Assembly (NCBI RefSeq): GCF_902167145.1
Contig: NC_050098.1
Location: 35,272,501-35,336,500, forward strand
Origin: Zea mays
Taxonomy: Eukaryota > Streptophyta > Magnoliopsida > Poales > Poaceae
Reading direction: 5' to 3'
DNA length: 64,000 nucleotides
In this document: positions 12,101-22,954 of the stretch, piece by piece
Position numbering within the stretch: the stretch's first letter is position 1
Layout: every line of letters starts with the position of its first letter
Position numbers and translations under genes: made by a program
The notes under the pieces: model-generated
What the model was told of the DNA's origin: nothing
The model's input: only the letters and a program-made list of their open reading frames with translations
Databases searched by the model: none

Positions 12101-12716
12101 GATCCTCTTTGATTAGAGATACAGATGGTTCGAGAGACAAGGATTATGTTATGGTTTTGGTTCGACTATGATGATGTTGTTCCTCGATGAGGAAATGGTT
12201 TACGGGTTGTTAAATGCTAAAATCTGGCTTCTACTAATGATAAATACTTGACCAACTAAAAGCAACTGCTAGAGCCTAACCCCACATAAAGCTAGTCCAC
12301 TTCAGCCAAACGGGACATTTGCTGAGTACGTTGATGTGTACTCATCCTTGCTTTACCACAAAACACCAGGTTGTCCGCATTGTAACCACTGCTCAGGAGA
12401 AGGTGAAGCCGTGGAAGGAGACTTCCAGGAGTTCCAAGATTACGACGAATTCTAGGTGTGGGTTGGCGGCAACCCCCAGTCAGCTGCCTATGGAGGCCTT
12501 GTCTTTACTACGTTTCGCTAGTACTTTGATTTACCTGTTAAGACGATGACTATGTGGATGTCTATGACTCTATGATGTAATAAGTTAATACTCTTTTATG
12601 TTATTATTCGAGCATTGTGCGATGATGTTCATTTATGTAATCGCTGTGTACGTGAGTTCTGATCCTGGCACGTACATAGTTCGCATTCGGTTTGCCTTCG
12701 AAAACCGGGTGTGACA
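9133..12716 (+). repeat. 3' LTR of the Tekay-like element (complete, 3584 bp)
   Basis: It begins TGTAACACCC and ends GGGTGTGACA, so the termini form a short imperfect inverted repeat. From 9878 it matches the 5' LTR at about 99%. The first ~745 bp are seen only here and include a GC-rich tract with alternating GC at about 9511-9523. It carries the 39-bp array (from 10517) and the exon-like modules 11334-11400 and 12370-12455, with splice-like sites unchanged. Confidence 0.95.
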
Positions 12717-12798
12717 ATATGGTCCAGAATTGGGTGGTACTACGTGGAAGATGTATCATTACTCCCAAATGGACATAGGATCAAGGAAATTACCATGG
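12717..12798 (+). pseudogene. Ulp1-like protease gene, 5' fragment between two retrotransposons
   Basis: This 82-bp island separates the Tekay-like 3' LTR from the copia 5' LTR. Read from 12718 it is open, and its frame runs on without change into 31978-32184 once the copia element and one copy of its TSD (catgg) are removed. It is therefore the exon sequence just upstream of the Ulp1-like catalytic-Cys region. The Tekay-like element cuts the same exon on its left, and the rest of the gene, including the expected catalytic His/Asp part, lies outside the window. Confidence 0.75.
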
Positions 12799-14034
12799 TG
12801 AAAGGGAAATGTGCCCTTGGGCAATTTATATAAGTATTTTGGTGATTAAATGTCCAACACATAGTAACTGAGTTCTTATGTGCTAAATGATGAAAGAAAT
12901 ACAAATCATACTACAAGGTATGTTTCTAGACTTAGTATATTGTTTTTGAATACTAATGTGTTTGTCTAAGTGCTAGAACAGTGCCAAGAAAAGAAGAATT
13001 AAATTGGAGAAATGTTGGCAAAGTTTCAGCCAACACCAACTCTGGCCAGGTGCACTGGACAGTGTCCGGTGCGCCAGGCTGGCAGGCGGTAAACCGGCTG
13101 CTCTCGGGAAAATGCAGAGGCGTACGGATATAATTCACCGGACTGTCCGGTGAGCCAACAGTCGCAAGCGCCAATGGTCGGCCGCGCACACCGCGGGTGA
13201 CGCGTGCCCCGCAACAACGGTCGGTTGGGCACACCAGACTGTCCGGTGTGCACCGGACAGTGTCCCGTGCGCCAACCGACCCCGAGGACCAACGATCGAA
13301 TGTGCCAGATATGGAAGGAGATCGCGCACCGGACAGCTACAGTGACTGTCCAGTGGTGCACCGGACTGTCCGGTGCACCATCCGACAGAAGGCAAGTATG
13401 GCCTTCCAAGTTGGCCTCCAACGGCTCCTAGCTACCTTGAGGCTATAAAAGGGACCCCTAGGTGCATGGAGGAGTACACCAAGCTTACAAGAAACATTCT
13501 AAGACTCCCAGACTCCAACTCCATGCATTTGATTCTCTGTGTTAGCGATTTGAGCTCCATTTGAGTTGCGAACTCTGTGTGTTGTGTTTCGAGCTCAAGG
13601 TGTGACTTGTGTGCGTGGTTGTGCTACGGATTTTGAGTCTTGTGTGTGTGTTGCTCTCCCCAACCATACTCTGTGCCTTCTTTGTGATCTCAATTGTAAG
13701 GGAAAGAGACTCCAAATTGTGGAGATTCCTCGCAAACAGGAAACATACTCGAAAGGAAAAGACCGTGGTATTCAAGTTGATCATCGGATCACTTGAAAGG
13801 GGTTGAGTGCAATCCTCGTCCATTGGGACGCCACAACGTGGAAGTAGGCAAGTGTTACTTGGCCGAACCACGGGATAAAATCACGTGTCTCTTGTGTTGC
13901 TTTCTCTGTGATTGTAGTGTTCACAAGAACTCGCTTCAAAGCTACTTAGCTGAACTAACACTTTAAACTAAGTTTTGTGGCTATTAGTGTTTGATTTTAC
14001 ATGATCACCTATTCACCCCCTCTAGGTGCTCTCA
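12799..14034 (+). repeat. 5' LTR of the Opie-like Sirevirus
   Basis: It begins TGAAAGGGAAATG and ends GGTGCTCTCA. The first half is crowded with short variants of ACCGGACTGTCCGGTG in both orientations, a known feature of this LTR group. A TATA-like CTATAAAAGGG lies near 13443. The transcript probably starts shortly downstream. Confidence 0.93.
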
Positions 14035-14036
14035 AT

Positions 14037-14050
14037 TGGTACCAGAGCCG
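14037..14050 (+). promoter_or_regulatory. Primer binding site of the Sirevirus
   Basis: TGGTACCAGAGCC starts two bases after the 5' LTR and resembles the initiator-Met-tRNA PBS with one change (ATC to ACC). Confidence 0.85.
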
Positions 14051-14084
14051 TACTCTTCATCTAAGGGACTAACTGCCCGAAGAG

Positions 14085-16482
14085 ATGGATCCTAAGGAAA
14101 AGGGGATGGTGGTCAACGACAAGGAGAAGGAGTCTCTGTTCAACGAGCCAAGAGACGACAAGCCTACCGACTCTGGCTCAAGTCACAAGAAGAGAGATGG
14201 GAAGAAGAAGAGGCGCATCAAGAAGATAATCTACTACAACAGCGATGCCTCATCTTCTTCACCAAGGGACGACGAAGATGACGACTCCTCGTCAAAGAAA
14301 AAGACGGTCAATCAAAATTATTCTTTTGATTATTCCCATATTCCATACAATTTAAATGCACATCTACTTTCTATTCCTCTTGGAAAACCTCCACACTTTG
14401 ATGGAGAGGGTTACTCATTTTGGAGCCATAAAATGCGTAGTCATCTATTTTCTCTCCATCCTAGTATTTGGCAAATTGTAGAGAATGGGATGCATTTTGA
14501 TAGTACTGATAACCCTGTGATTATAAATGAACAAATTCACAAAAATGCCCAAGCCACTACTGTTTTGCTAGCATCTCTTTGCAGGGATGAATATAATAAG
14601 GTGAGCGGCTTGGACAATGCCAAGCAAATCTGGGACACCCTCAAGATATCTCATGAGGGAAACGACGCCACCATGATCACCAAAATGGAGCTGGTAGAAG
14701 GCGAGCTGGGGAGATTCACGATGATCAGGGGAGAGGAGCCAACTCAGACCTACAACAGGCTCAAGACCCTCATCAACAAGATCCGAAGCTATGGAAGCAC
14801 AAGATGGACGGATCATGATGTCGTCCGACTCATGCTAAGGTCATTTACTGTAATTGACCCCCATCTTGTCAATCTTATTCGTGAAAACCCCAGGTACACA
14901 AAGGTGACGCCCGAGGAGATCCTTGGAAAGTTTGTGAGCGGGCGCATGATGGTGAAGGAGGCACGATACGTGGATGATGCACTAAATGGTCCACTACCCG
15001 TCTACGAGCCACAACCCATTGCGCTCAAAGCAACAAGCAGCAAGGAGTCGCTACCAAGCAAGGTGGCACAAGTTGAGGCTGCCAGGCTAAATGAAGATGA
15101 GATGGCACTCATCATCAAACGCTTCAAGACCACGCTCAAAGGACGCAAAGAATACCCCTCCAAGAATAAAACAAAGGGAAAGTGCTCCTGGTTCAAATGC
15201 GGTAAGACTGGTCATTTCATAGCACAATGCCCGATGACGATAATGACCAGGGACAAGAAAAGTATAGGAAGAAGGAGAGGAAGAAAAACTACAAGAAGGT
15301 GAAGGGCGAGGAACACCTTGGAAAGGAGTGGGACTCTGATTGCTCCTCATCCGACTCCGACGATGAAGGATTGGCTGCCTCGGCCTTCGACAAGTCTTCG
15401 CTCTTTCCCAACGAACGTCATACATGTCTTATGGCAAAGGAGAAGAAGGTACATATTCGAGACTCCCCAATGTACACTTCTTCTAGTGATGAAGACTCTT
15501 CCGATGATGAAGTAGATTATTCTAGTTTATTTAAAGGTTTAGATAGAGCCAAAGTAGAGAAGATTAATGAATTAATTGATGCTCTAAATGAAAAAGATAG
15601 ACTGTTAGAAAAGCAAGAGGACATTCTGTATGAGGAACATGACAAATTTGTTAGTGTGCAAAAATCTCTTGCTTTAGAAACTAAGAGAAATGAAATGCTA
15701 TCTTCTGAGTTATCTGCTTGCCATGAATCTATCTCTAGTTTAAGGAGTTTAAATGATGAATTAAATGCTAAGCTAGTGGAAGTAACTAAAACTAGTTCAT
15801 GTGTGGAACATGTAGTTATTTGCAATAGATGCAAGGACTTTGATGTTAATGCATGTGATGAACATCGTATTTCTATTACTAAATTGAATGATGAGGTGAC
15901 AAGTCTTAATGCTCAACTTAAGACTTGCAAAAGTGATTTTGATAAATTAAAATTTGCTAAGGATGCCTACACTATTGGTAGACACCCCTCAATTAAGGAT
16001 GGATTTGGTTTTTGAAAGGAAACCAAGAACTTAACAAGCCAAAAGACTCCCGTTCTCAACAAGGAGAAAGGGAAGGCCCCTATGGCTAGTAGTCCTCAAA
16101 GGAACCATGCTTTTATTTATGATAGGAAAATTGCTAGTCATTCCAATTATAATAAGAGTTATGTTCATACTGCTTATAATGATTCACATGCTATGTTTGC
16201 CTCTCGCTCTACTTTTGTTCATGGTAGAAGTAGGCCTAGGAGAAATAATGTTGTATCTCATATGCCTAGGAGAAATAACATTGTGTCTCATGTACCTAGA
16301 AAAATGTGCAATGAACCTACCACTGTTTTTCATGCTTGCAACACTTCTTTTGTTCTTTCATGTAAGAATGCAAAAGTTGTTGCTAAGAAGTTGGGTTCTA
16401 AATGCAAGGGAGACAAAACTTGCATATGGGTTCCAAAAACTATTTTGACTAACCTTGTAGGACCCAACAAGAGTTGGGTACC
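14085..16482 (+). pseudogene. Sirevirus gag, frameshifted and truncated by a nested insertion
   Basis: This encodes a nucleocapsid-type Gag. The first frame (14085-15302) has a charged Lys/Asp/Ser-rich N-terminus, a capsid-like core (around FWSHKMRSHL and NAKQIWDTLK) and a zinc knuckle region around FKCGKTGHFIAQCP. A single-base loss at about 15228 shifts the true frame to 15227-16015, which carries the acidic DSDCSSSDSDDEG region and a long coiled coil typical of Sirevirus Gag. An in-frame TGA at 16013 ends it. Open sequence in the same frame continues to 16482, where the LTR of a nested gypsy element interrupts it just before the protease would begin. Confidence 0.9.
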
Positions 16483-17152
16483 TGTTGGGGACTTGTTCTC
16501 AAGTGCTATGAATTAAGAACAAGGCAACACAAAATATTAAATTTTAATGCCCTTCGTCCTTCGAAGCATTATTTTCCCTAGGATATAATGATCTTCAGAC
16601 GAAGGTCATGAAGGACATACCTTCATCATCACGATGAATGTTAACAAAAGGAGAAGCATATGAAATGTAAGAGATAACATGAGCAATCATATAGCATTGT
16701 CAATTCATCCTCATTTTATTGTCATGGAAAAGTAGAAATAATATTGAATTATAGATGTACCTTTAGCTTGATAGAAGGTGAAAGTACAAGAATGACGCCC
16801 GAGCAAGTACAAGTCAGCGTGAACAGTACGGGGGTACTGTTCATCTATTTATAGGCACATGACGCAGCCTGTGAGAAATTACATTCATACCCTTTACATT
16901 TATTATTGACTTATATACAAATCTATGAGGACTAAATAGCCTTTTCTCCTTTAAGTCGGTTCCTTTTCCCGCGAATGAGCCGAAGCTCCCTTGCGCGTAG
17001 CTTCGGAGCAACGACAACCTTCGTCATGATCATGCTCTTCTCATCGTGTATGCTTTTATCATGAATCCGAAGGTACCTGTCCATAAGCCATTCTGGGAAG
17101 ACATTATTAAATTACATTTTTGAGGACCTTCGGAGGACGAAGGCCCCCAACA
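16483..17152 (-). repeat. 3' LTR of Tat-type copy 1
   Basis: This 670-bp LTR in reverse orientation has the LTR end (TGTTGGGGACTTG as read on plus) at 16483 and the LTR start (GGCCCCCAACA side) at 17152. It is homologous to 28964-29638. A TATAAATA box is seen on the minus strand near 16847-16854. Confidence 0.88.
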
Positions 17153-17308
17153 GTAGCCGCTCGCAGTATTAATTTGTTTAAGATTACGAATTCAGACTGC
17201 GACATGGACGAAGGCCTTAAGCCGAAGGTCCAAAAAAACACCTTCCCTTTGCTAGAATAGCAACAGCCAATGACAGACAGGACCCTCCAATTCGGGACGC
17301 GCCGAGCG

Positions 17309-17316
17309 TATAAATA
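17309..17316 (+). promoter_or_regulatory. TATA box of the antisense gene, copy 1
   Basis: TATAAATA lies outside the LTR, about 150 bp before the antisense ATG at 17467. The same box at a similar distance occurs in copy 2 (28801-28808) and copy 3 (55342-55349), which argues for a conserved independent promoter. Confidence 0.6.
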
Positions 17317-17466
17317 AGAACTCACCCTGACCACATCTGGTACGCTGTTTGTGCCACTTGCTTTGTTTTCTCAATTTTATAGCTCTTGCTCACCAACGCT
17401 TGCTAGTTTTTCAAGCTTCCTGAGCTTCGGTTAAAGAGACACGTTTTCATCATTGCTGAAGAAAAA

Positions 17467-19915
17467 ATGTCTCAAGACAAGAAGGTTGTTGCTAATACGA
17501 AGCTAACTGAAGAGGAAAAGCTCTTTGAACAGAAGAAGGCTGCGAATCCTTATATAGCTGGGTTTTTGGAATCAATGGCAAAATCAAATACAGAGAAGAT
17601 TACAAAAGAGATATTGGAGGGCATGTCTGAAGATACTGGTGACAGTGACAACTATGATGCAGAAAGTGGGGGTGAAGATTCCGAAGATCGACCGTGGAGG
17701 CCAAGCCATACAATTTTCGGAAAGTCGACCATCAAGCAAAGTCACCTTGAGAGCATGAGGGGGAGGTACTTTCGAGATATATTTATTGTGAGGGCTGGCA
17801 AAGACAATAACACTCCTGCACCTGAGGAGAATGAAGTTGTGATCTTCCGAAGCTTCTTTAAAGCTGGGCTTCGGTTCCCACTGAGCAGGTTTGTAGTTGA
17901 AGTGTTGAAAACCTTCCAAATTTTCCTTCATCAACTGACCCCCGAAGCCATATTGAGGATGGGAGTCTTCGTCTGGGCAGCAAGGAGTCAAGGTATAGAC
18001 CCAAGCGCAAAATGCTTCTGCAGCATGCACGAACTTATGTATGAAACGAAGGCCACAGGAAAAGAACAGTATCACAACAACTTCAGTTGTTATGGATTTA
18101 TCGCCCGTCCCAACTCAAGCTACCCAGTGCCAACATTTCGGAAAAGATGGCGGGGAAATTGGATGGAGGAATGGTTTTATGTGAAGAACGACTTGGTAGC
18201 GAGGGAGGATGTTAAGGAGGTTATTATGCGCCCTATTTGGTCCCGCTTCGGCCTTCGAAGGCCAAAGGTTGAGATTGACGAAGCCACCAAAGCATGCCAG
18301 AAGGCATTTGGTACTGTCTGCTTTTTTATTGGTACAAGAGATTTAATCCAAGAGCATATAGCCTTCAACGTATGGCCGCTTGTAGAGAACTGGGAAATGC
18401 TGAAGGAGACTGTCACCGAGTCTAGCGAAGGTGACCTGGTTCGACTGAAATACACCTTCAAATATGGAGATAAATTTGATGAACCAAATGACGACTGGCT
18501 AAAATGTATCGAAGCTACAAGTGATGAACTGCTTGGGCCATATTCCAAAGCAGAAGATAATGCACTGTCCACATCCTTCGGGGGCCGGGGAAAAAGAGAT
18601 TGAACAGAGTTTTTAATGCCATTGGTTTTGTTTACCTCGACTACTGCTACCCGCTGCGAGGACGGGGAAAGAAGAGGAAAACTGCTGCTTCGGCCAAGAC
18701 TGCTGCTTTGACCACTCTGGATGAGCCTAGGCCGAAGAGCAAAAAGTTGAAAGTCCTTACCCACCGGCCACATTATATTGAACTGGCCGTGGTGCCTGAG
18801 TTTGGCGGGGAGACTTCTTCAGCTGCTGAACCAAAAGAGCCCATTCCTCCTACGCAGAAGGCTGAAGATCCGGCTATAATGCCGAGGGTACCCTCAGCCG
18901 AGCTAGCTGAGTCGAAGACTGATAAAGATAAGGTCGAAGAGCCTAAAATTGAAGGAACAAAAATGTTAGAAATTTTAAGCCCTTCGGCAGAAGTAACAGT
19001 GCCGAAGGCACAAAAAAGTTTTGCGGCAACTCCCAAGAGAAGAAGGATGGCAAATGTACTAGATGTGTTAGAAACAGTAAAGGCTTTAAGCTTCACTCCT
19101 TCAGGGAAAATCGCCGAGGCTTCAAAAATGCAAACCAAAGCTGAAACAAAGCCGACCGAAATTGAAGCTGCAGTAACCCAAGCTAGTGCCGAAGCTGGGC
19201 CTTTAGAGCTCGCCGAGAAAAAACCTTCGGAAATTGAAGAAAGGGCAATAGAAGAAAAGGCCACAAAGCAAGTTTCGACTGAAAAGGTTGCCACTCCTGC
19301 TCCCGAAGCTTTAAAAGAGAGCATTGAATACATTATCCGCCAGGCTTCTGGAAAAGGACTCTCTAAAGAAGAAGAACGAGAAGCTCAACATTATGCCCAA
19401 AAACTGAAATACCCCAAGGGGTCATTAGTGTTCAATGGCAGCGGGGAGGAAGATTTTTTGTACTGTCTCCCTGATAGTAAAGAGATAACCGTCTGCCGAG
19501 AGATGGGTAGAAGCTTCGGATTTCCGAAGCTAGAAGATGGCCTCTCAGTACTGTCAAAGGATGAATTGGCTGACAGTTTAGCATATAATAGCATAAAGGT
19601 ATGAAAATTAATTTTGTATTTAAAAGCGAATTACTTCATTTGTTTATACTTAATGTTGTTCTCCTTTTGCAGGGCTTGATCCTTAGCAATGCCCTTAGAG
19701 CACAGAAAAACATTGAAGATGAAGGGTATACAATGGCTCTGAATAACCTTCGTTCGGAGGTGATTGAACTAAGGAACGAAGGTCTTGAGAAGGATAAGAT
19801 ACTAATTTCATTGGTAAACAAAATAAAAGAGGACGAAGCTAGTTCCAAAGCTTAAGATGAGGCCCAAAAGAATGAAATCGAAGACCTTCGGAGACAATTA
19901 GGCAAACAAATATAA
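17467..19915 (+). pseudogene. Antisense gene of Tat-type copy 1 (gypsy-associated 'Transposase_28'-like), truncated
   Basis: Relative to the retrotransposon this gene is antisense. Exon 1 (17467-19598) starts MSQDKKVVANTK and has an acidic region with EDRPWRPSHTIFGKS. Conserved blocks follow (LRFPLSRFVVEVLKTFQ, EQYHNNFSCYGF) and then a Lys/Glu/Ala/Pro-rich low-complexity half. It resembles the plant 'putative gypsy type transposon' family (PF04195 from memory), whose biochemical role is unknown. A one-base deletion near 18595 splits it into two frames. The intron is 19599-19672 (GT...TTTTGCAG, 74 bp). Exon 2 begins GLILSNALRAQ, has coiled-coil heptads and an in-frame TAA at 19852, and ends at the element's truncation point. 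Copies 2 and 3 confirm the splice sites. Confidence 0.8.
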
Positions 19916-22360
19916 TATGATAATGAGGCATTTTCCAAATAAATCATGTTTAACCCATAATAATGCAATAATGGGCAACCAAATTTTTGCTAAGTCAATG
20001 ATGAGATAAGCCACCAGAGAAAAATGCAAACCCATTAAAAAGATGTAAAATAATACCTATTGTCCATATTTTATAAGAAAAGCCATTTAATCCAATTAAT
20101 GCATACCACCCCTTCCCTTAAGCAAAAAGATGCCAAACTTTAGAATAATTGCTCTTGCGCAAAATAGAAGCTAAGAAAAATCAGAAATCTATTGTTTGAT
20201 ATTTTTCAAATATAGTGGTAGTAGAAAGCACCCCTTTGGCTAGAAACTTGAGAAAACCCTAGTAAAATAACTAATAGGTATTAATGACTAGAAATTTGTG
20301 TCAAGTCATGTTATAGCACCTAAAAGCCAGCAAAAATAAGTTTTAGAGAATTACCTACTGTTAACTAATAGTTGTAGTTCAAAGCACCCCTTCTGCCCCA
20401 AAACTTGGTAATTTTGTCCAGAGAAAACTATTCACTTTCTGATCCCCAAATTTTGAGACAGAGAATTATACACCAGTAATAAGCCACTGTAATTTTTATA
20501 GGATTTTTGGAATTTTATTAAAGAAACTTGTAGTTCAAACCCACTCCAAAAACTTAAAGAGAATAAAGAAAAAGAAAGAAGAAATAAATCTCACTCTAAT
20601 AAGTCCAACTTGAATTCTTGTCAAAACTCACTAAGGCTTAAAAAGAATTCAGTGGAACCCCAAAATAAAACCTACCACTTACCTTAGCTAAGTTTGACCC
20701 AATTTACCAAGTATACCACCCAAAAGTCTCACATAAGTAAGGTTTAACTCTATCTAACTCAAGTAGATCATGAAGTTGAGATTTCTAAAGCACATACCAT
20801 ATCATGCATATATCTTACGCATTGCATTCATTAGATTGTAATCTCGCCGACGGAGAGTACATGCTCATCCCCGAGCAAGGAACTGTCCAAGAGGAGGACT
20901 AGGAGCAAGCTTCCGAGGCTGCTATCGAGGATCTCCCCGTAGCCCCAGCTATTGAAGGCAAGCCCCGGTTTATATGCATAACCGTATTAATATATGCTAC
21001 TTTACTACACTTAATGCTTGTAGGATTGTAATGTGCACTTAAGTGTAGGAGTTGCTTGAAACTTCTAGTTGCATGAACTTAGGATTCCTTTTGAGATGAA
21101 TACTAGTATGCTAGGTCGAGTAGTTGCTTACTAATCATGATCTCGGTAGAAGTCAAGTGATTTTTCTAGCACTCGCGCGAGGTCAGGAATTGATTGTATT
21201 CATCTTGATAACATGATCTATGTTAGTCTATGGACTTGGATCCAGGGAGGATGCCTTGACCATGAGACGGGAAAAAGGAATTAAGGATTAATGTGTGGAT
21301 ACCTGAGTCAAGCTTTTGAACGTACTAAGCACATGCCGGGAAAAATGGTAATCGGTAAACCTAGTACCTGAGTGAAGCCGGTCGCAGACTTTATCCCTCA
21401 TGCGACCTGAGACTGGGTCTCCCATGCAAGCTATGGTGGGTACAAGTGCGATCACTGCACGGCGACAGCCGGGGTCAGTGGAGCATTGTATGCCAAGGCG
21501 GTGAGGCCTGGACGCGAACGGGGAATCGATGGGGACGGTTGTCATGTGTGGGGTCGGAGTACCCTGACATGGCGTGTGTTTAAGTTTACCTTGCAAAGTT
21601 AAAACTCGATTCGAATTGTCTGCTTCTCGCAGCTAATGAGACTGCTTGACCCCTTGTACTGCATCGAGTAAGAAGTGAAATGAGGTTACATGAGACAATT
21701 TGTTGATTGAACTAAATGCTTGTCACCATGTATGCTTAGAAGGAGCAAACCTAGCTAAGTTAATGATGATAGAATTTGAAAAGCTAAAAATTGATTTTAG
21801 AAACAGCTAGTGCTTTTGGCAAACCAAACCCCTCAGCCAAACAGCTTCATAGTCTAGAGGTAGAGGAGTAGACTCCTCACACCGGTTAAGTCTAGCTGAG
21901 TATTAGTATACTCAGCCTTGCTTGTGGCATAATTTTTGCAGGTACCATTCAAGAAATGGTTGATGGCATGACTTGGCCTACCACCCTGCCATCGGGTTGG
22001 ACGATCGAGTGGGATGCTGCTCCGGCAGGAGAGGAGCACGAGGAGTAGTGGGCTAGGCCTTGCCCATTTCTTCGATACCGACGACATCAATTATCCGCTA
22101 CATTTTATTTTGTGAACTCTTATTTGCTACTCAAAAACTCTGATCTATGTAATAATTCAGCACTTAATTTGAGGTTTCCTGTTTTATTGTATTTCTTCTG
22201 TGACTCACCTTCGAGTGAGACTGTGGAATTTGATCCTCGTTAAGTGGCTCTATCAGACTAGATCTGAGGGACTGACGGGTTATTCCGATTTAAGTGTGTT
22301 GCGACCCCTGAGGCGTGACTTAGGCACTTAAGCTGGAATAATTCGGGTGGTTCTGCCACA
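19916..22360 (+). repeat. LTR fragment of a second Tekay-like gypsy family (plus orientation)
   Basis: No gene is present. The right end is clear: GGTGGTTCTGCCACA at 22346-22360 looks like an LTR 3' terminus. Internally it follows the Tekay-LTR plan: an acidic exon-like block ending GAAG/GCAAG at 20957, then CTGAGTATTAGTATACTCAGCCTTGC near 21898, an acceptor TTTTTGCAG at 21941, and a short frame ending at TAG 22046-22048. The left boundary near 19916 is set only by loss of homology to copy 1. It lacks the expected complementary start (TGTGGCAGAAC), and the flanks share no 5-bp duplication, so it is probably truncated rather than a clean solo LTR. Confidence 0.6.
20835..22048 (+). other. Acidic exon-like module in the second Tekay-like LTR (20835-20957 and 21942-22048)
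   Basis: Block B follows CATTCATTAG and contains LADGEYMLIPEQ, one internal TAG, and ends GAAG before GCAAG. Block C follows TTTTTGCAG and joins in the same phase to give an open acidic frame with residues WTIEWDAAPAGEEHEE before a TAG. Its phase-1 starts and ends equal those in the Tekay-like LTR and the minus-strand LTR at 58319-59668, although the nucleotide sequences have diverged strongly. Confidence 0.4.
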
Positions 22361-22895
22361 AGAGCCGAAGCTATGCACAGGGGAGCTTCGGCGTGATAAC
22401 AGAAAAGGGAACCGACTTAAAAGGGAAAAGGCTATTTAGACCCCGATGGACTATTATAGAGTTATTAGCAAATGTAAAGGGCATGGGTGTAATTTTACAT
22501 GGGCTGCATCACGTGCCTATAAATAGATGAACAGTGCTCCCGTACTGTTCACGCTGACTTGGCATTTGCTTTTGCATCACGCTTGTATTCTTTATCTTCC
22601 TTCAAGCCGAAGGTACACTTGTAATGAAATGTTATCTTTACTTATTCATGGTAATAAAATAAAAATAATACAATAGTAATAACATATTTGATGGTTCGTA
22701 CTGTTCATGTTTTGTATAAATTCCTTCTTCATTTTTATATGTCAAATTTACGAACGTATGTTCTTTGTAATCTTCGTCCGAAAGACATTATATCCTAAGG
22801 GAAATAATGCTCCGAAGGACGAAGAACCTTAACGTTTAACATTCTCTATGTTGCCTTGCTCTTAAGCCGAAGCATTTGAGAGCAAGTCCCCGACA
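22361..22895 (+). repeat. 5' LTR of Tat-type copy 2 (5'-truncated)
   Basis: From CCGAAGCTATGCAC it matches 29107-29638 of the 3' LTR and ends CCCCGACA. It keeps the LTR promoter-like CCTATAAATAGATGAACAGT near 22516. Confidence 0.88.
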
Positions 22896-22896
22896 T

Positions 22897-22915
22897 TGGC
22901 GCCCACCTCCGGTGA
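22897..22915 (+). promoter_or_regulatory. Primer binding site of copy 2
   Basis: TGGCGCCCACCTCCGGTG lies one base after the LTR. Copy 3 has the same motif at 49581. The TGGCGCC start is typical of Tat-lineage and other grass gypsy elements and differs from the Met-tRNA PBS of the Tekay-like element. Confidence 0.8.
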
Positions 22916-22954
22916 ACCCTTTTTGACCACCTTCGGCAAGCATCGACCTTCGTC

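Larger units (their letters stand above)
1..12716 (+). mobile_element. Tekay/Del-type Ty3/gypsy chromovirus, 5' end outside the window
   Basis: This is an LTR retrotransposon in sense orientation. Position 1 aligns to 9878 of the 3' LTR, so about 745 bp of the 5' LTR lie upstream of the window and the full element should be near 13.5 kb. In order it has the 5' LTR, PBS, an extra ORF, gag-pol, a polypurine tract and the 3' LTR. Gag-pol ends in a chromodomain, which defines chromoviruses. The 3.6 kb LTRs and TGTAACACCC start fit the maize Tekay group; the exact family name is my inference. A hand count gives about 32 substitutions over ~2.84 kb of shared LTR (about 1.1%), mostly C/T and G/A. 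That points to insertion within roughly the last half million years if a commonly used grass LTR rate applies. The 3' flank begins atatg; the matching TSD copy is outside the window. Confidence 0.93.
16483..19915 (-). mobile_element. Tat-type non-autonomous gypsy element, copy 1 (minus orientation, truncated)
   Basis: This copy inserted into the Sirevirus gag. Its 3' LTR (reverse complement) is 16483-17152, followed by the reverse complement of its polypurine tract and then its antisense gene, which reads on the plus strand. Comparison with copies 2 and 3 shows it stops inside exon 2 of the antisense gene at about 19915. The minisatellite, gag, PBS and 5' LTR are missing. The 5 bp before it are gtacc; no partner TSD is found, as expected after a deletion. 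Confidence 0.85.

Noticed and set aside
13026..13448. Overlapping ORFs on both strands in the Sirevirus LTR (and 31089-31505)
   Set aside because: They arise from repeated GGACTGTCCGG-type motifs that are open in several frames, with no domain and no conservation beyond the LTR pair.
19916..22360. A clean solo LTR
   Set aside because: No TSD, and the left end lacks a start complementary to the GGTTCTGCCACA terminus; a truncated fragment fits better.
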